A stretch of 64,000 nucleotides of DNA from the NCBI GenBank assembly GCA_963931865.1, contig OZ007511.1, positions 11,607,396-11,671,395 on the forward strand, given 5' to 3'. Below the pieces are notes generated by a model. That model ran no database searches and was not told the origin of the DNA. It saw only the letters and a list, made by a program, of their open reading frames with translations. Source of the DNA: Axinella damicornis. Taxonomy: Eukaryota > Porifera > Demospongiae > Axinellida > Axinellidae. The position numbers and the translations under genes are program-made. Shown piece by piece: positions 41,967-53,500 of this stretch; the stretch's first letter is position 1, and each line of letters starts with the position of its first letter.

Positions 41967-41994
41967 CTTGCCCCTCCCCGTGCCGCCGCCCCTG

Positions 41995-42150
41995 CGATAG
42001 GAGACAGAGGGGTGGTGTGCATTCACAAGATGATGGTGCTGGTGTGGGTGTGGGCGGCAGGGAGTCCATAGGAGACAGAGGGGGTGGTGTGCATTCACAA
42101 GAAGATGGTGGTGTGGGTGTGGGCGGTAGGGAGTCCATAGGAGACAGAGA
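41995..42150. repeat. Minisatellite, about 70-bp units
   Basis: The phrase gagacagag recurs at about 42001, 42072 and 42141, with gtggtgtgcattcacaaga and tgtgggtgtgggcgg between. A diverged unit occurs at 41390-41440 on the other side of the hAT-like element, which has evidently split the array. Confidence 0.75.
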
Positions 42151-42340
42151 GGGTGGTGTCCCTTTGCCTTGCCAGCCTCTGCTCTCTCTCCTCAGGTGTC
42201 TCTCTAGCTCGACGCTCTATGTCTTGTTCCCTTCGCCTTGTCAGCCTCTGCTCGGGCGTTTCTTCAGCTCTAGCTCGATGTTGCGTTCTACGCTGGGCTA
42301 GCCTCTGCGCCTCTGTAGTTTGTCCTTGACGGTCATCCAT
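42150..42340 (-). pseudogene. Arg/Glu-rich repeat fragment (STPR-like, Helitron-associated type)
   Basis: The - strand frame starting ATG 42340 encodes RLAQRRTQHRARAEETPEQR followed by ETPEEREQRLARQRD, two or three iterations of an R-x-ETPE(Q/E)R-x-RL-x3-R motif. Such repeats precede the Helitron helicase-like region in many invertebrate elements. Only this short stretch is present and no Rep or helicase part follows, so it is a fragment. The Helitron link is inference from motif style. Confidence 0.45.
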
Positions 42341-42974
42341 TACGTTTCTTTGAACACGTTGCTAGACGTGCAAAAGTTTACAGCACAAGCGTTGGTAATT
42401 TCGATTTTCCCTCGGTCCCAGGCCATATTGACTTGGAAACGAGGGCTGGCGAGGTTAGGAATGTAAAACACGCAATTATTTCCGTTGAAGCGCTGCTGGT
42501 CGTATACACGGATGGTCCAATACTCGAATCCTCACTACTGTGGAGCTCGCTCAGGCTTGCCCCAATTACTCAAGATCGCTGAATTAGAAACAGTGGGGGA
42601 AGATGCGTTGGTTGACATGACCGTTGCGTTGTCAATCAAACGAAGTACTCTTTATAAGACTGAGCTTAGTCCCTGTACGCATGATTGCTACCTATACTGT
42701 ATTCTGTGAGCAGGGTGAATGCCTATCTCTACTCTCAACACCCATATGAATGTCCCTACTATAAACTGCCTATGCCATGGTCTTCTTGTCATCCATCTAA
42801 CAGTTGACTTGAGATGCCCGGGCCTGATTCTTCAGCCAAAGCTGGAAGTGTAATACCTGAGTAATATTGTCCATATACCAAGGCAAGGACACCTACTGCC
42901 CAGGTGCCTGTGAGGTCACTGACTTCTGCTGCAAACTTCAGCTCAAACATGCGTCTGCTGCCAACAAAAATGAC

Positions 42975-43217
42975 ATAAACAAGGATTAAAAATGTAGCAG
43001 GATGTAGAGACACCAGAACGGCAAAAAGGAAACAAGAGGGATGATCGAATACAATCACCCCTACATTTCTTTTTTCATTGTACATGTATATATGGAAGAA
43101 GATCTCTGTAGGGGGGGATTGTATACTTCACTGTTGTGTTCCATCATCCCTCTTGTTTCCTTACTTTTTGCCGTTCTGGTATCCCTACATCCTGCTACAT
43201 TTTTAATTACTTGTATA
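42975..43217. mobile_element. MITE with long inverted arms
   Basis: The left arm (aaggattaaaaatgtagcag, gatgtagagacaccagaacgg, caaaaaggaaacaagaggga) is mirrored by the right arm (tccctcttgtttccttactt, gccgttctggtatccctacatc, ctgctacatttttaatta) around a middle containing agatctctgtaggggggg. Solo right arms of the same family occur at 51640-51740 and, more diverged, in every DOMON-cassette intron (for example 14340-14410) and at 53780-53850. Confidence 0.75.
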
Positions 43218-43342
43218 CTTAGTCACCTGGCCTCGTTCGGAGTTTCCCGCCCCTACAGTGAAAGCTCGGAACTGCTGCACGCTGACCGCGACACAAACGA
43301 TCCCATCATGAGTTCGCACACACAGCTAGCTACAGGATGCGC

Positions 43343-43521
43343 ATGTGCGTTACTGCTACTCCATTCCATTTTGTTTTGTTTCGTTTCGTTTCACATTCCA
43401 TAGATTCGGGTATGCCAGCTACATTCGTGCACGTGCGTGCTCGGTCCAGCTACTATTATTCCGTTTCATTCCATTCCATTTCATTTCGTTTCGTTTCACG
43501 TTCCATAGATTCGGGTATGCC
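43343..43521. repeat. Tandem duplication with ttcgtttcgttt tracts
   Basis: Two units of about 110 bp share (ccatt/ttt)cgtttcgtttcac, then ttccatagattcgggtatgcc, ending at about 43412 and 43521. No coding sense. The following 43522-43890 shows nothing I can support. Confidence 0.65.
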
Positions 43522-44566
43522 CAGACTTTCTATGGGTATAGCTATTCCCAAGGATCGGCATGCACTCAAATCCTTCATGAATAATGGTAGCTAATCATGA
43601 TGCACCTGGAAGTATCTACTGAGTGAGCTTCAATCGAGATAAACAATGCATGTTGATCTGGAAATCGATTTCACCTTTCACTATGGACCTTGTCTGGGTG
43701 CTTAGGTCATTCACCATCCACTTATTGCTACTTTGCAGTACTATAAGCATCCCAACCTTGATTACCGTGATACAATAGAAAACATGATGTCATGTTGATT
43801 ATAGTTGATTGTCATGGTGGTAAGCAATCGATTTTTGAAACCATACATCACTTGATACAATCATAAAGCTACTTACCAATGTATGTCCAAAAATAACAAT
43901 AGTGAGGCAACAATCCAACAATGCACAAAGAAATGGGCACCAGAAAAACGATTGGCCATTGACTGCTACAACACAAAGAATCAATGCACAAGAATCAATG
44001 CATACACTGAATGCACAAAGAACCCTGCATACAAAGGAAACAAAATTTAATGCCACTGACTAGCATGGAGGACAAGGTACTAGAAAACCCTTCAGTACTG
44101 TAACAACAATATACTCTGTGACACTTGCTCATTTTCTCTCTGTCATTTTGCAAAGCTACTTCACTACAGTTTTGAATTGCTTTTTCTAAATCTTCTTGCA
44201 TGCTTGCCGTCACTCAAATTGGCTACTGCATATGCTAATAATCTCATTGCAGTTGAAAGAAGAATAACAAAAATAGTCGATTGACAGGCCTGATAAATAA
44301 CCCTGCACACTGATCAACTAGCATACTAGTATTTTGGTATCTACCTTCAAACGTGAAAAGCATATTTATAACTTGACCATGACTACTGGATGGTATACTC
44401 ATTCAGTGTCAAGATTAAGTCATGCAGTACAAGCCATAGCTAATGAAAATACACCACAGTGAGCTATACAGTGTTGGTATATAAGGAATTAAATGCGCTA
44501 CGGTTACAAGTGAAAGAGAACCTTATAGTATATTATAGCTCATCATGCTCACTATGGTAATACAAG

Positions 44567-47500
44567 TTACAAAATCTCAAAGTTGAAGGTGCGTGTGAGC
44601 ACCCTCTGGGTGCACAAACGACCATTAGGCCTTATGATCAGTCTGTGACTTCCAGGTGCAAGTCCACTTTGAGAATACCCGTTAGGATTACTAGCCCGAC
44701 CTGCAGCCATAAACAAACAATAATTAAGACAGTATAATGATGTTGATATAGCTACAATACTAGTATGCTAGTAAGTTCAAAGGGCAATGACCTGGTAGAC
44801 AACAGCATTGGTGGCATGGAGTGCATGGAATGCTTGCTCCAGGGGTGTGGCAGGCGCATATTTTGTCCCAGTACCTATTATACAGTTGCCACTTTCATCA
44901 AAGATGGCAACTGTAGTTCTGTTATAGCTACTGGTGGCCACCATATAGTGGGAGCTGCTGCTGTATAGCCAATCAAAGGTCAAAACTGATCCAGGCTGTT
45001 TTTGCTAATGGGAGTTCAGTGTAGGTTAGGGAGGAGTGAGAGCATGCAGCACCAGTTATCACTAGTATAAGGATCCAGACACTAGCTAAAGTCCACAGCC
45101 TTGGGTTCAATGGTTAAGTCCATTAGACTGCAGTGTCCTGTGTTGGCATATTTCTTGGACATCTGAATAGCTACCATTGCCACAATATTTGGTCCATTTG
45201 AGTACCATGCAGCACTAGTGCATGAAGCTCAAGCTAACAGTAGCGATTGCAGTGTGCATACTGCATGTGTGCATAATACGGGTTTTGTAAATACAGTAAA
45301 GCCTCTGACGGTCGACCCTCTGAGATAGGGACACAGTATAATAGACCTCTCTACATAGAATGATTTTCAAGGTCCACTACTATAGTTCAAATACATTATG
45401 AACCTCTGAGAAGACGTAAATCTCAATACAAAGGACAAAATACCTGAATATAATCATATTGTCCCCCATGTGTCCTCTATTGAGCGGTTCAGCTGTAGAT
45501 ATGGTAAACTAGGATGTGGAGTAAGAGATTGCACTAAACTTACACTCCTGGAAAGTACTTGGTCCTCCATCAACTCTGCATAAGAACCTGTTGGCCAGAC
45601 CCGGTCCTGTTCCCTGCCACATTGCAGTGACTGTATCTCCCGTAATGGTAACACCGTCGTTGATCAGGTGCAGCCAGCAGTCCGTGGTGGTGTCTGAAAG
45701 AATGCAGTCAGTATGAAAGTCAAATTTGATGTCTAGCATTCAGTGTATAGCTATATATACAATATTATTTCAGATGCACCACTTAGCTTCTAGCCTCGTT
45801 CCCAGACCTTCCATCCAGCTCGTTGATCGCTTCCAGTATAACGCGATGCTAAAAGTGATCTGTGCAGGGGTTGGTTGGGTCTGGGACCGAGACTACGATA
45901 GCAATAGTTATTGTTGACAGATATAGTTTCGTACATGCCAATTAGATTTCAAACAATTACCTTTGTCCAACTCAAAATCACAACTTTGTCCAGCTAGTAG
46001 CTGCATTTATATACACATATGCATGAACTATAAGCAACTCTAACTACGTAGTAACTACCAACCCTAAAAACAAACTGTCTGTAGCTAGTTAGTGACACAT
46101 ACCAACTCTGAAAAGTCTGTAAATGGTCACTATTTCACCATCTGGTCCCGTTCCCACCACTGTGAAGTTAAACGGTCGGCGTCGGCTTGGCAAGTTAGTG
46201 AACGTGACATTTCCTGATGAACCTGAATCAATGAAGTATGGTTATGGAAGCAATGGCACCTTGTCCTTGAGTAGCTAATAACACTTTTAGATTCAGTTTA
46301 CGTGAAACCAATGGCCTCAACTTTGCAAATGGAAAATTGAAGGATAGGCGAAACCTCTTGCAATTCTCGTTTCAGCAACACCTATACTGGTTAGTCTCCT
46401 CTCTCAAGTTAATCAATGGATATTCTGTGTACATACTATACACATGATATGAACTCTGATTGAAGCAACAGTCAGTTGGATGCCGAATTTGTGTCAGTTG
46501 AGGCGACAGGACATGTGAACTGATCTTTGATGTTATGTGTGGAATGCAACTCAATTAAGACATGCAATTATAATTATATCACTTCTCTGGTCATGTGACC
46601 AGGCAAATGTGTACTGTACTTACAGTTTTCCACTAGAATGTCAGTGACCTGGCACTGCACTGACTGATATTCTACTCCAATTGTGAGGCTAGCAGTAACA
46701 GTGTCCTGTTCAACATATGGAGTACGATCGATCCAGCGAAGCCTGAAGTCTGAAAGTGGAAAGATACTTTATTTTAATGGTGATGCTGGTAATGTTTGTG
46801 GCTCTATGTAAGAATTCATACTGTACACAGTAGGGTACAAGTTCTCACTGGTGATGCCACTGAGCTTGGTATTTTAGGCTTTGTTTTGAGTAATATAATT
46901 GCTATCGTAAATCACTTCAGTCTTTGAGCTGCAACCACGCACAATATGATTATTACATGTGACAGACTGACCTCTGCAAATGGGTTCACTTCCAGACCAC
47001 TGTCCATCAGCCTGACATACACGTGTGGTGGTACCATTCAGAATGTAGCCCTCACTGCAGCTGTAGTTTGCTTGTGAGCCAAATGTGCTGCCATCCAGTG
47101 CTACTGTTCCGTTATCAGGACTGGTTAAGTTACCACAAGGAACAGCTGTGAATGTGAAGTGCAATAGCTAAATGCAAATGTAAGGTATGTCTATACTCCA
47201 CCGCACGCACCTTCCACACACACCACTCACATACACCACACACACATCGTTATATAACCTTCACAAGTAGGTTCACTTCCAGACCACTGCCCATCAGACT
47301 GACACACGCGTGTAGGGCTACCATTCAGAGTGTAGCCCTCACTGCAGCTGTAGTTTGCTTGTGAGTCAAACGTATTGTCATCAAGTGTTACTTGTCCATT
47401 GACAGGGCTGCTTAAGCTAGCACAGAGAGCAACTGTGAAGTGAAGTGCAATTGAACAAAAATCACAAGGTAGATATCTATGTTTTTGTGCAACACATGCA

Positions 47501-50500
47501 CCTCATATACCCTCCACCCACACACCACATAAGTATCATGTTGGCCATTAGAACACGTGAGCATGTTAGTGTGCATATTAGGTTGGATGTGTGTGTGTGC
47601 TTCACTATGTGTTTTGTTACACTCCTGGTAGTTCCGCGTAATGTAACATAAACAACTGCTTGGCTAGTTATGAAAGATACGTACTGACTACACCATTGTG
47701 ATGGCTATCATGCAGTGACCCAAACGTACAGTTTTGGTGCTGAAACTCACCTTGGTGGTGGAGATACAACCGCTTTTGTCATGCCGTCGGCTGCCATTCG
47801 GCTCGAGCACCACTTTCATTGCCAGTACAGCACGAAGATTCTGACCACACAGCCATGATCGGTCTCGTTCACTGATGCTTACATTCACCATGCTGGAGAA
47901 GTTGTGAATGCTGTAACAATTTCTTGTCTTCCCTTTGACCGCCATTGCCAGCGATCGACTGAGCGTGGTTGCCACGTGGCATGTGTGTTAATGAAATGAA
48001 ATTTAATGGTTTGCATGCTCTGTAGCCGGTTTGTGTGCGTACAAGACTGCACAAATTTTAGCAGAGTTCATATTGAATGAAATAGAGAATAGGATATAAT
48101 GTGTGGTGTACACAGAAGTTCTCACTACTGAGCTGGGCCTAATCTTAGGCTGTGGTTTCAATTGTAATATATCTTTTGCAAGACCTTGAAGTACCTACAA
48201 CTGCTGGTCCGCCATTGGCTTAGTAGCTAAATGTAATCTGTACCTACATGCAATATATGATACAGACTGACCTTCGCAAGTAGGTTCACTTCCAGACCAC
48301 TGCCCATCAGCCTGACATACACGTGTGGTGGTACCATTCAGAATCATGTTGCCCAGACTGCAGCTGTAGTTTGCTTGTGAGCCAACTGTGTTGCCATCAA
48401 CTGTTACTGTTCCGTTATCAGGACTGGTCAAGTTACCACAAGGAATAGCTGCATAGTGAAGTGTGACATGCAGTAATGTTAGTGGAATAGTCTAAGAGTG
48501 TTACATGAATAGCCATTAGCAATTACTGAATGGTTGTAAAACGTGGAAAGATGCTACAGTAATTAGCAGAATTGCAGTACCGTTATTATCGTATAATTGT
48601 CATCACTAGGATTGTCATATCATTACCTTCATCATCATCCACGATGGTCACGCTTGCTGTATCCCTGATGATCATCACGTTGGGAGAAGTGGTGCTGAGA
48701 ACGGCACTGAATTGCTCGTTGTCATCATTGTCTGAGTCCTGCAGTATCTGAACACAGGTGCAATGCCTCTGATTACCCATACCAGGAAGAAAGGTCAGGG
48801 TCTCCATGGTGGACTGGAAGTCTAAACCAGCTGGATAGAGGGAGTCAGGGTAATGATCAAATCACAATCCATCACTTGTTGTTAAGTCTCATCCCCAGAC
48901 CCCAAACCAACCCCATAGCGGTTGCTTCCAGTGATCAATCCGTCCTGCAAGTGATTGGTTTGGGTCTAGGGCCGAGACTACCTAGTGCACTGTGCTGCAA
49001 ATCAATTCAATTCAAATCAGTAGCAGCTCTGTATTTGGATAATAATGCTCTTACCCAGTGCTGTTCCACTTTGTAATGCAATCATCACTGTGAATCTGGA
49101 CTCCACATCGGTGCTTACATTAGCACAGACCAGAAGGGCAAGGTCACTGTCGCTGATCTCTTCTCCAACACTATAGCTATCTTGCTCCAGACCAACTTGA
49201 ATTGGGGTCACATCATCTATATATATATATATAAATAAATTGGTGTGACTTTTGGCAACACATTTTCTTCACATAAATAACATACCTAGCTATAGAAACA
49301 GCTAACATTCTTTTCGGACTTAAAATCAAATCCTAATTGTGCAGTTGTATTGATAGTCATTCTCGCTTTGATACGTCCGTTTTGGTGTATTTGGCAGCAT
49401 CCATGGACACCCCATCAAAACAGATACTCATACGTTACCAACTTCATACTCTTGGAACTATGTTGATCAGAACTGCCAGTCTTCAGTGTGTGTGAAGTGT
49501 GCATGTATCCTCATTGAAAACACTAAGTTCTTCAGTCAGAACACTGGACCATCCAAGAATGATCAAAGATGGCGTATGGAATATCTAACGAGCTGGGCAT
49601 TTTAGAGAGTAGATTACTTGGTATAGCTATCAGGAGTTAAGACCTTGGAGCTACCTCAACCATTAGTTTGATATAATTATAGAAGCTAATCTACATCTAC
49701 ATGCAATACAAATATGACAGACTGACCTTCACAAATGGGCTCACTTCCAGACCACTGCCCATCAGCCTGACATACACGTGTGGTGGTACCATTCAGAGTG
49801 TAGCCCTCACTGCAGCTATAGTTTGCTTGCGAGCCAACTGTGTTGTCATCATATGTTACCATTCCGTCATCAGGACTGGTCAAGTTGGCACAAGGAGTTG
49901 CTGTAATGTGAAGTGTAATATAACTGAACATAACCAATGTACAACCCACCCCCTGCACCCTTCATACCCACAACTCACATACACCACAGCACACATCATT
50001 ATACTCTAACCTTCACAAGTAGGTTCACTTCCAGACCACTGCCCATCAGCCTGACACACGCGTGTGGTGTTACCATTCAGAGTGTAGCCCACACTGCAGC
50101 TGTAGTTTGCTTGTGAGTCAAAAGTATTGGCTTCAACTGCTACTTGTCCATTGGCAGGGCTGCTTAGGTTAGCACAGAGAGTAACTGTGAAGTGAAGAGC
50201 AACGGCTAGGTTAGACTAAAATCAAAGTTATGTGCACAACCCACCCCATGTAGCTAACCTCCATACTCACCACTTGTGAGCCAAGTGAAGATACTAACTT
50301 GCCCCCCTACAGAGATCTTTTTCCATATACGTGTATAATGAAACAAGTGAGTCTTTAAAAGACTTGATGTGTCTCGGCACGACTTGGTATCAGCTAGAAT
50401 CATGCAGAGGACATGCAATATGGCAGCTGCTTAACCCTTTATTATGACTGCAAAATCTGTTAGCTATGAGACTTTCGAGCGTCAATTTAATATCCTTGGA

Positions 50501-53500
50501 GGTTCTGTGTGAGCAAGGGGTGGGTCAGGAATGTTCACCCAAAGGGTGAAAGCAGTATGGTCGTGTCTGGGTGTTTAGTCAACACCTTGGCCAATTCTTT
50601 CAGCACTTATCTATAGGCCTATAGCTAGCTAGCTAGAACTGAGTGAGCTTTAGTATGCACTTGGGATGGCTGAGTGCTGAGTGCAGCACACTGGATGGGT
50701 GAGTATTCATTGTCCTGAATTAAGTATTAGAGCTAGTCTTGGTAAGAGGATTCATGAGCAACCATGCAAACCCATAATAATTTTTGAAGAACTACTTGCA
50801 GGTTATAAATACGTTTGACACCCAATTAAGGGTGTAGAGCATGCATGCAGCACTTGCGCGGGCGCATTGCGAAAATCGACGTACGTACCACGTACCACGT
50901 ACGTACCTACGCATCCAGCACTGTGTCTCGGCACTTCGGTGCCGAAACAAAAAGATATGTGGCATACACTGTCACAGCGCACCGCCGAAGGCGTTGCGTA
51001 GAGCCGCGAAGCGGCGATCAGTCCGCGCGAAGCGCGGAAAATTTTATTTGCGTGTTCTTTTTAGCGATCAGGAAGCGCTCTCGTAGCATCTCTGTGCATT
51101 CTGGACACGTTCCCAGACGCAATGAAGATTGACTAAATAACCAGTAAGTAATCGATGTGTGGGGCTCAGGGAGCAGATCATTAAACTCAAAGCCGGCCTA
51201 GCCGGCCGCCGGGTTCGCTAGTTAGCTAGTAGCTAGCTAAAGCTACTCTCTAGACTTATCTTAGGTACAGATGACTCACCAGTTGATGCCGCCCTAGGCC
51301 TTTTGGTGAATGTCCATAGATCAAGGCTTTGTTGACCTGTATACTCTTACGTTTCGCCATCTCTCAGACTACTCTAGCTACATTGCTGCTGCACTGCACG
51401 TGGCTATTCTCGTCCCCTGCGCGGCCGGAAATTAATCCCCAGCCCAGCCACGTGCTTTTTCACGCACGCGCGCGCACATTTTCCTGAGCTGAGGACGGGA
51501 CTAGCTGGCTCGCGCCCCCTACGTTGCCGGCATGCCGCACACGGCTATAGCTCGGTCGAGCGGCTTTATTTTTTCTTTTTTTTCTGGGTAGTTCGACCGA
51601 ACGCAACGAACTACCCCTGGATCCGCCAGTGATACTTCACTGTTTTGTGCGATCATCCCTGCCTTGTTTCCTTACTTTTTGCCGTTCTGGTATCCCTACA
51701 TCCTGTTACATTTTCAAATGTTTTTTATTACTTGTTTACGAGGGGCAACCGCACTCCTGGTAGCCGTTGCAACACCGCGGTTGCCTCGCCGTAGCGAAGC
51801 TAAATTATTGCAATTCGTTCCAATTAACGCACATGCCACGTGGCTCAGTCGATCGCGAGCAATGGCGACCAAAACGAAGACAAGACAGCACTCACAACTT
51901 AGCTAGCACGGTGTGTTTTGGCATGTAAGCGTCAGTTAACGACAGCGATGACGGCTGTGTGGTCAGAATCTTCGTGTGCCTTTCCTAAGAACGGTACTGC
52001 CACCGGAAGTCGGAGAGAGCGCTCGACCAATGGCGGCCACGGCGAGACAAAAGCGCTTGTATATATCTCCACCACCAAGGTGAGTTTCAGCACCAAAATT
52101 GTACGGGGAGGACAGTGCATGATAGCGATCACGACGGTGTAGTCAGAATCTTTGCAGGCCATTCGTAAGTAGTCAAACGTTAATTATTTAGATTATTTAT
52201 TTATTTACGCGGCACAATTTTCCCCTACCAGGAGTGTAACGTCTTTTTTTTTTTAGCAGCAGCGCATGCAATTTGCCTCACAGAGCAGAAGTCGGTGTCC
52301 TCACAAGTAGTAGGAGCCCTTGCTTTGGTATATGGACAATATTGACTCCGGTATTCACATTGGCTGTAGAATCAGACCCAAGTCAACCCTTTTCTGGATG
52401 GATACTAAGGCAGTAATCACTGTCTGGACTCTGAAGACCATAATATTATTAGCTTGTAGCAAGGGCGTATCGAGCCGCCGAAGGCGGCGAGAGGGCATGT
52501 AACTCCGCAAACGGCATAATCCAAATCGATTCTATTTTTAGAAATCACGTGCTACATTGTTTATTTCATATCCGCGGCGCGCGCAGCTCTGGCACACTAA
52601 CTGCGCTAGTCACAGCCACAGTTCCTGAAAATATCCATTCTCTAGTAAGTCAATGAACTGCTATCTAAACTCACTGCTGTTACCCTGAACGGCGCTTACC
52701 ACTGCCTTCTCCTTGCCTCAGTTTCGCCAACGAACCGTGTCATTCAGTGGAGACGGTCCCGAGCGAAGCCTACGGCACCTGTGTGCAAAGGCTGCCGCAT
52801 GTAGGACGGACGGGCGCGTCGTTTCCAGTCGTCAAAACGTGGATGGCGTCCATTCATCCACTCTACGCGCTCGATCTAGCTCTCAGGCCTGCTCTGCGAT
52901 ATTCCACGTAATCGGATAATTGCATTTATTCACATATACGGTTACATACCAACGTCTAAAAATAGTATATCCGGTGGCCGCATTTGGATTTTGCCGTTTG
53001 CAGAGTCAATACGAGAGTTGCATGCCCTCTTCCCGTTAGGGTCGATGCGCCCTTGCTAGTAGCAAGATTTATAAAGTCTTTAGATAGGCATTCAGCCCTC
53101 TCACAGAACACAGTAGGTATGCAGAGTAACCAGAGTTTAGAAGTACGAAATTTAATATCGTCAACACAACGGCGCAAGACACTTCTAATTCAGCGATCTT
53201 GAGTAATAATTACGTTCGTTGCTAGGTGATCGCGCATGCGTACAAACGAGAAAATGGCGTGACTAAAGAAGCCATAGTTATTGATTGGGCAGCTGCAGCC
53301 GCCTGGTGAAAACTTGGTGGTTGCGAAAAAGCGATGGCCAGGTGCACTAATCGGTATGAAATGCTGCTGTTTCGTGCGAAAACCATCATGAGAGATTGAG
53401 GCGACGTAGAGCTAGTCCGTCTGAAGAATCGGAAGAAGAAAGAAACAATTTGCCCGTTTTGCGCGTACCTGGTGTGGTAGCTACTTTCGCGACGGTTTTT

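Larger units (their letters stand above)
41449..41994. mobile_element. hAT-like non-autonomous element carrying a captured host exon
   Basis: Inverted ends CAGGGGCGGCGACACG (left) and cgtgccgccgcccctg (right), followed inward by a ggggggcaag / cttgcccc pair. The CAGGGGCGG terminus is common among hAT superfamily elements. The target duplication is not clear. Inside are a palindrome-rich repeat segment, a fragment of the giant gene's signal-peptide exon (41555-41698) and a 27-G run. It is embedded in a minisatellite whose units continue on the right. Confidence 0.65.
43890..49960. repeat. Segmental duplication, copy B
   Basis: Counterpart of 5975-11487. Homology begins in the 3' flank (ataacaatagtgaggcaaca near 43897) and runs through the terminal exons, the CCPs and the Calx-beta exons into the CCP repeat region. 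Extra in this copy: CCP exon 47259-47432 and the inserted element at 47617-47992. Confidence 0.9.

Noticed and set aside
42789..43085. - strand frame with a hydrophobic start and TGTWAVGVLAL, faintly like a kinase segment
   Set aside because: It overlaps the inverted arm of a MITE, no kinase catalytic motifs are present, and no splice context supports it.
52713..52919. CpG-rich + strand frame in the paralogue's third intron
   Set aside because: No homology cues, no splice signals matching phase 1, and repeat-rich surroundings.
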